Counted from the stretch's first letter, positions 35,232 to 44,152 are shown. The stretch: 56,498 bases of DNA from Bacillota bacterium (GCA_030525285.1 JAUNFA010000010.1:1-56498), one strand, 5' to 3'. Notes: a model not told the origin generated them from the letters alone. Program-made: numbers and translations.

Positions 35232-36788
35232 ATGTACAGAGCTCTTTACAGAGAATACAGGCCAGAAGTGTTCAGCGAAATGCTGGGACAGAAGCATATA
35301 GTAAGGATACTCAGACACCAGCTGGAAACAGACAGCACCAGCCACGCATATCTCTTTTGCGGTACCAGAGGTACCGGCAAGACGACTACAGCGAGGTTGC
35401 TGGCCAAGGGGCTTAACTGTACCTCTGAAGGTGCAAGACCGTGCGGACAATGTGACGCATGTAATGCTATAAGAGAGGGAAACTTCCTTGATGTAATCGA
35501 AATTGACGCGGCATCAAACAATGGTGTCGATAATATAAGGGAACTCAGAGAAAGTGTTAAATACCCACCGGCGGTAGGGCGAAGGAAGGTCTACATAATA
35601 GACGAGGTGCACATGCTTTCTGCGGGAGCATTCAATGCATTACTCAAGACTCTAGAAGAGCCGCCTGAATATGTAACATTCATTCTGGCGACTACAGAAC
35701 CGGATAAATTACCGGCTACAATTCTTTCAAGGTGTATGAGACTTGATTTCAAAAGAGTACCTGAGAATATTCTGGTAAGCGGTCTGGCGGATATATGCTC
35801 CCGAAAGGGCATTGAGGTATCCGAGGACGCGCTCAGAATAATTGCGGCCAATGCAGATGGATCGGTAAGAGATGGATTAAGCATTCTGGACCAGTGCATT
35901 GCCGGAGGAGATGCAGAAGTTTCAGCAAAGGATGTGCTGGATTTTCTGGGAGCATCGGGTGAAGAAGCTTTTGTGGAACTTACGGATATGGTTCGCAAGG
36001 GTAAAACGGCAGACGCCCTTGTGTATGTGGCACATATTCTGGCAGACGGCAAGGATGTAAAACAGTTTATCAAGGACTGGATTAATCATTTCCGCAATCT
36101 GCTCATGACGAAGTATATTGATAATCCACAGGATGTTATTAATATGTCTGTTGAGAACATTGAACGAATTCGCCGGCAGAGTCAGGTGCTTGAGCTTATG
36201 GACATAAATAATGCACTTATGGAGCTGAGTCGGCTGAACAACGAAGCAAGATATTCATCGCAGCCGAGAATTCTTCTGGAACTTGCAATCGTCAGACTTT
36301 CTACGGGAGAAACGACAGTAACTCCGACTGTACAGAAACCGTCAATTGCAAAGAGCAGCGTGAAAACCGGCACAGCGAAAGTGATGAATAGCAATGTGCA
36401 GGTTAAGGATAAAATGCCTGAAGCTGATAAAACTGCTCCCGAAGAAAGAACGACGGGGTTTGATTGCAATAGTGTCTGGAAAGCGGTCTTTGATGATGTT
36501 GAAGCGGGCAAGGGCAGTTTCTATGTTCTGGCAAGTGACGGTCGCATTACAGAGATAAAGAACAACGAGTTCAGCCTTGTTGTAGACAAGCCTTTTCAGT
36601 CAAAAATGGCAGAAAACAATCGCGAACTAATTGAGCGACTTGTGGCACAACACACGGACGGCAGGAAGCGTCACATGAAGATATTGTCTTCAGCAGAATC
36701 CTCAAATCATCAGGAGGATGGAACCAAGGTTAATGATACGGCCCGCATGGCAAGTGAGATGCTGGGCATTGATGTAGAAATAATTTAA
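35232..36788 (+). CDS. dnaX: DNA polymerase III subunit gamma/tau
   Basis: The 518-aa clamp-loader ATPase has Walker A GTRGTGKT (44-51), a zinc module Cys63/Cys71/Cys74/Cys77, Walker B IIDEVHML, sensor LATTEPDKLPATILSRC and the SRC arginine finger. The C-terminal part (from about 370) is a low-complexity linker and a short domain that would contact the polymerase. It loads the sliding clamp at the replication fork. No programmed frameshift signal like that of E. coli dnaX was noticed. It begins just after the SRP RNA and leads the dnaX-ybaB-recR group. Confidence 0.97.
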   Translation: MYRALYREYRPEVFSEMLGQKHIVRILRHQLETDSTSHAYLFCGTRGTGKTTTARLLAKGLNCTSEGARPCGQCDACNAIREGNFLDVIEIDAASNNGVDNIRELRESVKYPPAVGRRKVYIIDEVHMLSAGAFNALLKTLEEPPEYVTFILATTEPDKLPATILSRCMRLDFKRVPENILVSGLADICSRKGIEVSEDALRIIAANADGSVRDGLSILDQCIAGGDAEVSAKDVLDFLGASGEEAFVELTDMVRKGKTADALVYVAHILADGKDVKQFIKDWINHFRNLLMTKYIDNPQDVINMSVENIERIRRQSQVLELMDINNALMELSRLNNEARYSSQPRILLELAIVRLSTGETTVTPTVQKPSIAKSSVKTGTAKVMNSNVQVKDKMPEADKTAPEERTTGFDCNSVWKAVFDDVEAGKGSFYVLASDGRITEIKNNEFSLVVDKPFQSKMAENNRELIERLVAQHTDGRKRHMKILSSAESSNHQEDGTKVNDTARMASEMLGIDVEII

Positions 36789-36814
36789 GAATAGTTAATC
36801 CAGGAGGAAATAAA

Positions 36815-37165
36815 ATGGGAAAAGGAATGAGAGCCGGCAAGAGACCTAAGCAAGGTGGCGGCAACATGCAGAAACAGATGGCACAGATGCAGGCTGTTCA
36901 GAAGCAGATGGAAGAAATTCAGTCACAGATTGACGAAATGGAGACAAGTGCCTCATCGGGCGGTGGAGCAGTAACTGTAACTGTAGCTGGAACAAAGGAA
37001 ATCAAGGATATTCAGATTAAACCTGAAGTAGTGGATCCTGATGACGTTGAAATGTTACAGGATCTGATTCTGGTGGCTGCCAATGAAGCCCTCAGACAGA
37101 TGGAGGAAATCGCTCAGAACGAAATGGGAAAATTCACAGCAGGATTAGGAATTCCGGGACTTTAA
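36815..37165 (+). CDS. ybaB: YbaB/EbfC-family nucleoid-associated protein
   Basis: This 116-aa protein has the YbaB fold signature: a Met/Gln-rich helical N-terminus (MQKQMAQMQAVQKQMEEIQ), the central strand VTVTVAGTKEIKDIQIKPEVVDPDDVEMLQ (given in part) and a C-terminal helix. Family members form dimers that bind DNA. The location between dnaX and recR is the conserved one. AGGAGG precedes ATG 36815. Confidence 0.95.
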   Translation: MGKGMRAGKRPKQGGGNMQKQMAQMQAVQKQMEEIQSQIDEMETSASSGGGAVTVTVAGTKEIKDIQIKPEVVDPDDVEMLQDLILVAANEALRQMEEIAQNEMGKFTAGLGIPGL

Positions 37166-37168
37166 GCC

Positions 37169-37768
37169 ATGAGACAATATCCTAAACCTCTTAACAAATT
37201 AGTAAACGAACTCTCCAGATTACCCGGTATCGGCGGTAAGACTGCACAGAGACTTGCTTTTCATATTCTCTCAATGAGTGACGGAGACGCTTTCAGATTG
37301 TCTGATTCAATCAGAGAGGCCAAAGAGCAGATGAGATACTGTTCTATATGTGGCAATCTCACTGATGTGGATCCTTGCGCAATATGCAGTGACGAATCCA
37401 GAGACCCAGGCATAATATGCGTAGTTGAAAGTCCGAGAGATGTTGTTGCCATGGAAAAAATCAAGGAGTTCAAAGGATATTATCATGTCCTTCACGGAAC
37501 AATTTCCCCTATGGATGGTGTCGGTCCGGAAGATATTAATTTGAAAAGCCTGATTACGAGACTTCAGGATGAGAGGGTTAAGGAACTGATTATAGCAACA
37601 AATCCAACAGTTGAAGGTGAAGCGACAGCAATGTATATAGCCAGATTGATTAAAGCTTCAGGAATTAAAGTGTCGAGAATCGCACACGGCATACCTGTAG
37701 GCGGAGATTTGGAATATGCTGATGAGGTAACTCTTCTTAAGGCCGTTGAGGGGAGAAGACAGCTGTAA
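37169..37768 (+). CDS. recR: Recombination protein RecR
   Basis: The 199-aa protein has a helix-hairpin-helix ([17 protein letters not shown]), a four-Cys zinc finger ([18 protein letters not shown]), a Toprim domain ([30 protein letters not shown]) and the C-terminal [15 protein letters not shown]. With RecO and RecF it loads RecA at single-strand gaps. It starts 3 bases after the ybaB stop; length is standard. Confidence 0.97.
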   Translation: MRQYPKPLNKLVNELSRLPGIGGKTAQRLAFHILSMSDGDAFRLSDSIREAKEQMRYCSICGNLTDVDPCAICSDESRDPGIICVVESPRDVVAMEKIKEFKGYYHVLHGTISPMDGVGPEDINLKSLITRLQDERVKELIIATNPTVEGEATAMYIARLIKASGIKVSRIAHGIPVGGDLEYADEVTLLKAVEGRRQL

Positions 37769-37818
37769 CTTACTTCAACCGGATAAATATCAATTTGGCG
37801 TGAACGCAGGAGGGAACA

Positions 37819-39537
37819 ATGGAAAGCGTTAATATTGCCGAGCGCAGTGATAATAAATCAACATCTCTGTCAGCTCTGTCAGCACTGCTTGCGCTGGCAT
37901 CAGTTGCCCTGGCAGTTTTTCACGGCATTAAGGGTGACATGTCTGTTGCACTGGGCAATGGAGCTGTGTCATATGCTATCGGGGCATTAGCTGCATTAGC
38001 AGGTGTTGTACTGATTATAAATTCAATAAAAAATAAAAAATACATGTCAGCTGTATTCGGAATAGTACAGGTGACAGGTTTTGCGTGTTTTGTAGTACTT
38101 TGCGGTGGAAAACTTGACTGCATGGCTACACTTAGTGTTGATCATTTAGCATCGACTATGATTGCCGTAACAGGACTTATGGGTGCAATAGTCATGTGGA
38201 GAACGGGAATGGGAATTACCGTATTGGTGTCCGTTTTAGGTGTGGACGGTCTGGTTCTGTCAGATGATCTGATGCTAATGTATTTGTTTTGGAATATTCT
38301 GGCGGTAAGCTCCTATGCGTTGATAAAAAGAGACGGTAAGCATAACGAAGAGATGGCAGGCAAAATGCTCAGCTACAATGTTTGTGCAGGGCTCGGTTTT
38401 GTTGTGGGAATAGTAGTATCCGGCATAGTTTTTGAAACGGTGGATATCAGTGCAATAAATCTTATTGAGACTGTATACAGTGATCTTGTAGCGGTACCTG
38501 CAATTTTTATTGTTTTAGCTGGCATGATAAGAGCCATGCAGATGCCTTTTCAGGGGTGGTTTGCGACTGAGTATCTTACAAGTGCGGGTGTCGGTTCATT
38601 AATTCAGGCAATTACCATGGTAAACAGCGGTGTACTAGTGGTTATCAAAATGGCACCGACTATGGGTATTTCAAATTTCGCCGGACTTATGGCAATTATT
38701 GTAGGTGCAGTAACCTTCTTTATTTCATCACTTAACGCAGTGACTGAAACTAATGTAAGAAAGATGCTTACTGAATCTACCGCAGCAACTATGGGGCTTA
38801 TTATTGTATGTGCAGGTATTGGAACTTCAGAATCAATATGGGCTGCAATAATGCTTCTTGTATTCCATACAGTTGCCAAGCCTTTAATTCTTGCAGGTAC
38901 GGAATACCCTAAGCTTAGAACGGATATGGTAATGGCGGTAATTGTAATGATGATCGCACCTTTTGCCATTGTTCTTTTGCGAAGGGAGTCAATGGGTTCA
39001 ATAGCTGATACAGGCAATATAATTCTTATTATAATGATTTGCTTCAGTGGAGCTATGGCTGTATTTTACTGGACAAAGTGGCTCGGTCGACTTATAGCTG
39101 AAGCGATCACGGATGGAATTGAACCAATCAAACTCAAAGAATTCAATCCCATGAAAGCCAATGCATGGCTTCTCATACTTCTCATTGTGGGCTTTCCTGT
39201 CATATCCAGATATATGGTTGTTCCATACATGGAAGGGTTATTCGGGGGAATGTCAGCAGCAGCAAATCTTACTGACAGCATTCTGGGTTCTGTAGTAATA
39301 GCACTTGCAGTTGCATTGGCAGCATACCCTATTTATAAGGGAATCAGGCCTGAGGAGCAAGAGACTTCTGCTGAGGATGATGAAGATCAGGAGCACGATG
39401 TTCGAGAAATGATTATGCAGAGCACCATAACAATTAAAATCAGAATGATATGTGGAATTGTATCCATAGGAATGATTGTGATTTGTGTAGGCTTCATAAT
39501 AGTTAATCTGATAGGGCTGCTGGGAGGTGTAGTGTAA
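37819..39537 (+). CDS. Antiporter-like membrane subunit of an Ech/complex I-like complex
   Basis: The 572-aa multi-pass protein belongs to the NuoL/M/N-HyfB-EchA (Proton_antipo_M) family. Its core QMPFQGWFATEYLTSAGVGS...ITMVNSG matches the conserved QxPFHxWLP...HAATMV region. The usual TM5 glutamate (FWE) is Asn159 (FWNILAVSSY), and the TM7 lysine before AQxP is Arg238. The TM12 lysine remains as Lys354 (FHTVAKPLIL). These residues carry the proton path in characterised homologues, so pumping here may be altered or absent. AGGAGG precedes ATG 37819. The stop overlaps the next gene by one base. First gene of a five-gene operon. Confidence 0.88.
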   Translation: MESVNIAERSDNKSTSLSALSALLALASVALAVFHGIKGDMSVALGNGAVSYAIGALAALAGVVLIINSIKNKKYMSAVFGIVQVTGFACFVVLCGGKLDCMATLSVDHLASTMIAVTGLMGAIVMWRTGMGITVLVSVLGVDGLVLSDDLMLMYLFWNILAVSSYALIKRDGKHNEEMAGKMLSYNVCAGLGFVVGIVVSGIVFETVDISAINLIETVYSDLVAVPAIFIVLAGMIRAMQMPFQGWFATEYLTSAGVGSLIQAITMVNSGVLVVIKMAPTMGISNFAGLMAIIVGAVTFFISSLNAVTETNVRKMLTESTAATMGLIIVCAGIGTSESIWAAIMLLVFHTVAKPLILAGTEYPKLRTDMVMAVIVMMIAPFAIVLLRRESMGSIADTGNIILIIMICFSGAMAVFYWTKWLGRLIAEAITDGIEPIKLKEFNPMKANAWLLILLIVGFPVISRYMVVPYMEGLFGGMSAAANLTDSILGSVVIALAVALAAYPIYKGIRPEEQETSAEDDEDQEHDVREMIMQSTITIKIRMICGIVSIGMIVICVGFIIVNLIGLLGGVV

Positions 39538-40406
39538 TGATTTTCAAGATGATTATTTCCGTAGCAGCATTCATAATTCTTGGACCATTCATTGGGGGAA
39601 TGATGACGGGAATCTGTAATAAAGCATCAGCTCGTATTCAGGGAAGAAACGGAGCTGACATATTCCAGCCGATTTCAGATACAGTGGCACTGCTTCAAAA
39701 GGGCAGAAATGAAAACAGCGGAGTGCAGGGATACTATGTGAAGGTAAGCCTGTTTTTTAACATATTGGCAGGGTCACTCTTTTTCGCAGGAAGCGATATG
39801 CTGATTACAATATCATGTCTGGGACTTGGAATTGTATTCATGGTTATTGCTGCGTACACCTCCGGAACATACTATGCCGGAATAGGTGCAGAGAGGCTGA
39901 TTGGAGAAATGGTTGCGGCAGCACCAATGATGTTTATGGTTGCAATAGGTTTTTATGTGTATTGCGGCAGCTTTGATGTAAGAGACGTGGCCTTCAATTC
40001 ACCGGTGGCTTTCCTGCCTCTCATAGGAATATTCGCAGGATTCATCACAGTGCCATGCAGTAAATTAAGAAAATCCAGCTTTGAATATAGAATGCCACAC
40101 TCCATGTATCAGCGTGATATGGACAGTATTTCAGATGCTTTCAACAAAAGGGATGCGGCAATATGCGAAATCGCATCATGGTATGAAAAAACAGTGTTGT
40201 TTGCATTTGTATTTCTGTTTTTTGCTAACGGTAAAATATGGATGATACCTGTAGGCATAGTTGCCTGCCTGATTGTATGTGGGATTCAGGGGATTTTGGA
40301 AAATATTTCGCCGGGACTCAGTAGAAGGCGTGCCTTGAAAATTTCATGGGTAACGGCATTGATAATAGGCGTAGTCAATCTTGTATTGGTCTACATAATC
40401 ATGTAG
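39537..40406 (+). CDS. NuoH/EchB/HycD-like membrane subunit
   Basis: The 289-aa protein is the complex I subunit-1 homologue that anchors the peripheral arm to the membrane arm. The cytoplasmic loop ARIQGRNGADIFQPISDTVALLQK matches the family's RxQxRxG...QPxxDxxKLxxK signature. A second loop near HSMYQRDMDSISDAF corresponds to the region facing the Fe-S subunits. About eight helices are visible. Its ATG overlaps the stop of the preceding gene (TAATG), showing tight coupling. No quinone-binding function need be assumed; Ech-type enzymes use ferredoxin. Confidence 0.87.
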   Translation: MIFKMIISVAAFIILGPFIGGMMTGICNKASARIQGRNGADIFQPISDTVALLQKGRNENSGVQGYYVKVSLFFNILAGSLFFAGSDMLITISCLGLGIVFMVIAAYTSGTYYAGIGAERLIGEMVAAAPMMFMVAIGFYVYCGSFDVRDVAFNSPVAFLPLIGIFAGFITVPCSKLRKSSFEYRMPHSMYQRDMDSISDAFNKRDAAICEIASWYEKTVLFAFVFLFFANGKIWMIPVGIVACLIVCGIQGILENISPGLSRRRALKISWVTALIIGVVNLVLVYIIM

Positions 40407-40417
40407 GAGGTGCCGGT

Positions 40418-40936
40418 ATGTCGTTCAAAATTAAAAGGGACAAAAAGAAGAATGCCGGATTATCAGTGGCGTCAGCAGGAATTCGTACATTTCATAACTT
40501 CAGACCAGAATCATTATGGGTATTTCATTATGATGGAAGCGGATGTGACGGATGTAATGCAGAATATCTGGCTTGTCTTTCACCGGCATGGGATATTGAG
40601 AGACTTGCTGTAAGAAATACAGGAAACCCAGCTTATGCGGACATCTTGTTGGTTACAGGACTAATAACCGAAAATAGTGCTGATGAACTGCTCCAGATTT
40701 ATGAACAGCTTCCTGAGGGGAGCAAAGTGGTGTCAGCAGGTGCATGTGCTTGCACCGGAGGATTGTTCAGTGAATGTGAAGGTATAATGGCAGGAGTTGA
40801 CAGCCTGATTCCGGTTGATATTTATGCTGCAGGATGCGCAGCAAGACCGGAGGCGTTGATAGATGCCATATTAATGGCCAAGGATGAAATTGTCAGTGAG
40901 ACCGAGAACCGGGAGGAGGCTGTGGACGATGAATAG
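40418..40936 (+). CDS. NuoB/EchC-like [4Fe-4S] small subunit
   Basis: The 172-aa protein matches the small subunit of group 4 hydrogenases. Cys43 and Cys46 (SGCDGCNAE), Cys110 (GACACTGG) and Cys140 (AAGCAARPEAL) would bind the proximal [4Fe-4S] cluster. The usual PGCPPRPE motif is AGCAARPE. LLVTG and IPVDIY strands are typical. ATG 40418 follows AGGAGG at eight bases; the frame is open further upstream, but that part lies inside the NuoH-like gene. It overlaps the next gene by 8 bases. Confidence 0.88.
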   Translation: MSFKIKRDKKKNAGLSVASAGIRTFHNFRPESLWVFHYDGSGCDGCNAEYLACLSPAWDIERLAVRNTGNPAYADILLVTGLITENSADELLQIYEQLPEGSKVVSAGACACTGGLFSECEGIMAGVDSLIPVDIYAAGCAARPEALIDAILMAKDEIVSETENREEAVDDE

Positions 40937-41918
40937 TAATATGTTTGAAACAACTGAATCATCTGCAGTATTTCAAAGTCTGGCAAGGCAGAAGGATTAC
41001 AAGCAGCTTGTATACGCTTCAGAAAGAATGTACGGGACAGGTGGTTTCGGCAACAGCTTTGCATTCTGCACTGCGATTGAGGGAGCATGTAATGTAATCG
41101 TCCCTATGAGGGCACAATATATACGCACAATCCTTATGGAGCTTTCAATGGTACAGGAAAATCTTCTGAGACTCGCATCTATAGCGGAGACCATAGGATA
41201 TGACAGACTTTCCATGATGTGCTGGACTGAGCGCGAATATATCCTTGAAATCCTCGAGAAACTTACAGGAAACCGCATGATGCTTTCTATGTGCTGTCCC
41301 GGAGGTGTAAGGCGCGATTTGGATATGGACATAATATCTGAGTCAATAGATGAGATAGATAATGTGATTTTAAAGACAAAAGAAATTTATGAAATATTCG
41401 AGAGTGATAAGCAGATTATGAACAGGCTCAAGGGACTTGGCTATCTGTCAAAAGAAGAGGCCGAAGCCGCAAGCGTGACAGGTCCTGGAGCAAAGGGATC
41501 AGGGCTTGCTGAAGACAGAAGAACTCTGGGTGAATATGGTATTTATCATCTGCTTGGCTTCAAGCCCGTTGTAGAACAGGGCGGTGACTGCTATGCCAGA
41601 TGCATAGTTAAAGTGAGGGAAATCATTCAGTCAGCGGAGCTGGTAAAGTCGGCTGTAAACGAGATGCCGGAAGGAAGCATTTGCACGCAAATGCCTGACA
41701 GAATTGAAGGTGAATGGATTGCCAGAATTGAGCAGGCAGATGGAATGGATACCTATTATGTCAAGGGTAAAGGCTCTGCATTTCTTGAAGATGCGGGTAT
41801 TAGGAAAGCCGGAGAATCCAATGATAAGATTATGTACCGTGTTACAGATTATTCTTCTGAGGATGAGGCTCTTGTCAGGCTGACTCTTGGAATAGATGAT
41901 TGTCTCAAGGAAAGGTAG
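40929..41918 (+). CDS. NuoD/EchE-like large subunit without nickel ligands
   Basis: The 329-aa protein follows the hydrogenase large subunit/NuoD family over most of its length: SERMYGTGGFGNSFAFCTAIE, VPMRAQYIRTILMELSMVQ, WTEREYILEILEKLTGNR and CCPGGVRRDLD. The first Ni-binding pair, normally R-x-C-G-x-C, is R-M-Y35-G-T-G38. The C-terminal D-P-C-x-x-C is reduced to D-D-C325-L-K-E-R. The N-terminal beta region before this motif is also missing compared with EchE. It cannot bind a NiFe centre, so the complex is probably of the hydrogenase-related (Ehr) kind. ATG 40929 is chosen for the GGAGGAGG about ten bases upstream. Confidence 0.87.
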   Translation: MNSNMFETTESSAVFQSLARQKDYKQLVYASERMYGTGGFGNSFAFCTAIEGACNVIVPMRAQYIRTILMELSMVQENLLRLASIAETIGYDRLSMMCWTEREYILEILEKLTGNRMMLSMCCPGGVRRDLDMDIISESIDEIDNVILKTKEIYEIFESDKQIMNRLKGLGYLSKEEAEAASVTGPGAKGSGLAEDRRTLGEYGIYHLLGFKPVVEQGGDCYARCIVKVREIIQSAELVKSAVNEMPEGSICTQMPDRIEGEWIARIEQADGMDTYYVKGKGSAFLEDAGIRKAGESNDKIMYRVTDYSSEDEALVRLTLGIDDCLKER

Positions 41919-41927
41919 GTGTTTGGA

Positions 41928-42449
41928 ATGGGACTGTTAAAAACAGGCACGCAGCTTGTCAAAAGCTTATTTACCACGCCTAATACGAACACTTATCCTA
42001 AGGGAGAGGCTAATATTACAGAGAAATCCAGAGGGATGATAGTTATAGATGAAGACATGTGTACACTTTGCGGGCTTTGTAGCAGAAGATGTCCTGCGGG
42101 AGCCATAACTGTCGGAAGAAATGAAGGCAGCTGGTTCATTGACCGAATGAAATGCATTGCCTGTGGTGAATGTGTGTATGAGTGTCCCGAAAACTGTCTG
42201 AAGATGGTAAAGGAATATGTTGTTCCAGAAAAAAGTGTTGTCATTGATGTATTCAGTGCCAGGGCAGTGCCGGGCAGCGACAGTGTTCTGGATGGCATTG
42301 AGATGCCTCCGGCTTATGAAGACAAGCTAAATAGTATATCCGGAAGCCCTCTGAAGCTTAGAGATGTACAGCGCCGCAGGAGGAGAAATAAAAGAAATAA
42401 AAACAGCAAAAAGAAAAAACGTACAGCTCACAGAAATAAAAGACGTTAA
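41928..42449 (+). CDS. NuoI/EchF-like 2[4Fe-4S] ferredoxin subunit with polybasic tail
   Basis: The 173-aa protein has two [4Fe-4S] motifs, Cys45/48/51/55 (CTLCGLCSRRCP) and Cys76/79/82/86 (CIACGECVYECP), as in NuoI and EchF. It would pass electrons between ferredoxin and the NuoB-like subunit. Residues about 149-173 form a tail made almost entirely of Arg, Lys, Asn and His, which EchF and NuoI usually lack. ATG 41928 is preferred to GTG 41919 for its spacing from AAAGGTAGG. Last gene of the operon. Confidence 0.87.
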   Translation: MGLLKTGTQLVKSLFTTPNTNTYPKGEANITEKSRGMIVIDEDMCTLCGLCSRRCPAGAITVGRNEGSWFIDRMKCIACGECVYECPENCLKMVKEYVVPEKSVVIDVFSARAVPGSDSVLDGIEMPPAYEDKLNSISGSPLKLRDVQRRRRRNKRNKNSKKKKRTAHRNKRR

Positions 42450-42456
42450 TATATTG

Positions 42457-42485
42457 TTGACTTTGATTGCTCCCTAGTATACAAT
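42457..42485 (+). promoter_or_regulatory. Sigma-A promoter ahead of rpmG-secE-nusG
   Basis: TTGACT (42457-42462), 17 bases and TACAAT (42480-42485) lie in the gap after the Ech-like operon. Confidence 0.7.
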
Positions 42486-42513
42486 TATGGAGCGACTTTA
42501 TGAAAATGAGAAA

Positions 42514-42537
42514 AAGAGCAGTTTTTTTGATGCTCTT
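42514..42537 (+). promoter_or_regulatory. Hairpin in the rpmG leader
   Basis: AAGAGCA (42514-42520) and TGCTCTT (42531-42537) form a 7-bp stem with a ten-base T-rich loop, followed by AATTTT. It lies between the promoter and rpmG and could be a weak attenuator. A 16-codon frame (42500-42550) spans it but would start almost at the 5' end of the transcript. Confidence 0.35.
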
Positions 42538-42567
42538 AATTTTAGGTTGAACGGAGGATAACATACT

Positions 42568-42717
42568 ATGAGAGTAAAAGTTATACTTGCATGCACAGAG
42601 TGTAAGCAGAGAAACTATAACACAATGAAGGAAAAGAAAAATAACCCTGATCGTATTGAATTGAAGAAGTACTGCAAGTTCTGCAAGAAGCATACAATTC
42701 ACAAGGAAACAAAGTAA
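42568..42717 (+). CDS. rpmG: 50S ribosomal protein L33
   Basis: The 49-aa protein has the zinc-binding form of L33, with two CxxC pairs ([10 protein letters not shown] and YCKFCKKHT) and the ending IHKETK. It is part of the large ribosomal subunit. CGGAGG precedes ATG 42568 by ten bases. Its position directly before secE is the standard one. Confidence 0.96.
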   Translation: MRVKVILACTECKQRNYNTMKEKKNNPDRIELKKYCKFCKKHTIHKETK

Positions 42718-42728
42718 GGGAGAAAACC

Positions 42729-43016
42729 ATGGCTAATGAGTCAAAGGAAAAGAGGGAATCTGCACTGCTGAAGAGCAAGCAGGAACCTTCCGGCTCAAAG
42801 AATGAGAAGAGTGAAAAAGATGAAAAAAAGAAACGAGGCGGCCTGATTGAGTACTTCAAAGGTGTGAAGCTCGAAATGAAAAAAGTGGTATGGCCTACCA
42901 ACAAGGAACTTGGTTCTTTCACGGTTGTTGTACTCGTTACTTGTGTTGCATTCGCACTCCTGTTTTGGGGGATTGACTCAGGTGTTTTGGCTGCAATCAG
43001 AGCTGTTTGTTTCTAA
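42729..43016 (+). CDS. secE: Preprotein translocase subunit SecE
   Basis: The 95-aa protein has a charged Lys/Glu/Ser-rich N-terminus (about 1-40), the amphipathic SecE signature (YFKGVKLEMKKVVWPTNKE) and one transmembrane helix (about 63-83). It clamps SecY in the Sec channel. The rpmG-secE-nusG order is conserved. The N-terminal charged extension is longer than in Bacillus SecE but common in Clostridia. Confidence 0.96.
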   Translation: MANESKEKRESALLKSKQEPSGSKNEKSEKDEKKKRGGLIEYFKGVKLEMKKVVWPTNKELGSFTVVVLVTCVAFALLFWGIDSGVLAAIRAVCF

Positions 43017-43040
43017 TGTGAGAATGGGAGCCTAGGTACG

Positions 43041-43613
43041 ATGTCAGAAAACGAAAACAAGAAACTGGATTTAGAGGGTCTTGAGGGCCTAAGAGGTGAC
43101 GGCGAAGCAAGATGGTATGTTGTTCATACTTATTCCGGTCACGAAAATAAAGTAAAAGTTAATATCGAGAAAATCGTCGAAAACAGAGGCATGCAGGACT
43201 TGATTCTTGATGTCGTTGTACCTACGGAAGACCGCGTTGAGGTTAAGAGTGGACAGCGCAAAGTTAAGACACGAAAGATGTTTCCGGGCTATGTCCTGGT
43301 TAAGATGATTGTCACCAACGAGTCCTGGTATCTGGTAAGGAATACTCAGGGTGTGACGGGTTTCGTTGGACATGGTTCAGATCCTATTCCTCTTACTGTA
43401 GAAGAAGTAAGGAGAATGGGCATTGAGAAGATTTATATCGATCTGGACGTTAAGGTCGGCGATACAGTGAAGGTAATCAATGGACCTTTCGAAAACTTCA
43501 TGGGTGAAGTTGAAGAGGTCAACATGGAAAAACAGACACTGAGAGCCAGAGTTTCAATGTTCGGAAGAGATACTCCGGTGGAGCTGGATTTTGCTCAGGT
43601 TGACAAAGTCTAG
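43041..43613 (+). CDS. nusG: Transcription elongation/antitermination factor NusG
   Basis: The 190-aa protein has the NGN domain ([40 protein letters not shown]) and a C-terminal KOW domain ([21 protein letters not shown]). It binds RNA polymerase and modulates pausing and coupling to the ribosome. ATG 43041 follows GGGAGCC. Confidence 0.97.
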   Translation: MSENENKKLDLEGLEGLRGDGEARWYVVHTYSGHENKVKVNIEKIVENRGMQDLILDVVVPTEDRVEVKSGQRKVKTRKMFPGYVLVKMIVTNESWYLVRNTQGVTGFVGHGSDPIPLTVEEVRRMGIEKIYIDLDVKVGDTVKVINGPFENFMGEVEEVNMEKQTLRARVSMFGRDTPVELDFAQVDKV

Positions 43614-43671
43614 TAATAATCCATCATATACGACCCTGCAGAGGGAATTTTAAGAAAGGAGAAAGATTGTT

Positions 43672-44097
43672 ATGGCAAAGAAGATTGAAGGTTATATCAA
43701 ACTTCAGATTCCTGCCGGTAACGCAAACCCTGCACCTCCAGTTGGACCTGCTCTTGGTCAGCATGGTGTTAACATCATGGACTTCTGTAAGCAGTTCAAC
43801 GCAAGAACACAGGACCAGCCGGGAATGATTATCCCTGTAGTAATTACAGTTTACGCAGACCATTCATTCTCATTCGTTACCAAGACACCTCCAGCAGCAG
43901 TACTGCTGAAGAAGGCTGCAGGACTTGATCATGCATCAGGTGAACCTAATAAGAACAAGGTTGCAACACTGACTTATGCACAGGCTGAAGAAATCGCAAA
44001 GATTAAGATGCCTGACCTGAACGCAGCAAACCTTGAAGCTGCTACAGAGATGATTAAAGGAACTGCAAGAAGCATGGGAATCGTTATCGAAGGTTAA
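43672..44097 (+). CDS. rplK: 50S ribosomal protein L11
   Basis: The 141-aa protein is full length, with [28 protein letters not shown] (in part) and the C-terminal rRNA-binding GTARSMGI. L11 forms the GTPase-associated centre with 23S rRNA. AAAGGAG lies upstream; rplA follows after 55 bases. Confidence 0.98.
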   Translation: MAKKIEGYIKLQIPAGNANPAPPVGPALGQHGVNIMDFCKQFNARTQDQPGMIIPVVITVYADHSFSFVTKTPPAAVLLKKAAGLDHASGEPNKNKVATLTYAQAEEIAKIKMPDLNAANLEAATEMIKGTARSMGIVIEG

Positions 44098-44152
44098 TTA
44101 AGTGGGAGACGTTGTCTGCGACACGTCGTTTGAACCACAAGGAGGAAAAGAA

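Noticed and set aside
37819..42449. Operon as a genuine [NiFe] hydrogenase or NADH dehydrogenase
   Set aside because: Both Ni-ligand cysteine pairs are missing, and there are no NuoE/F/G or hyp genes in the window.
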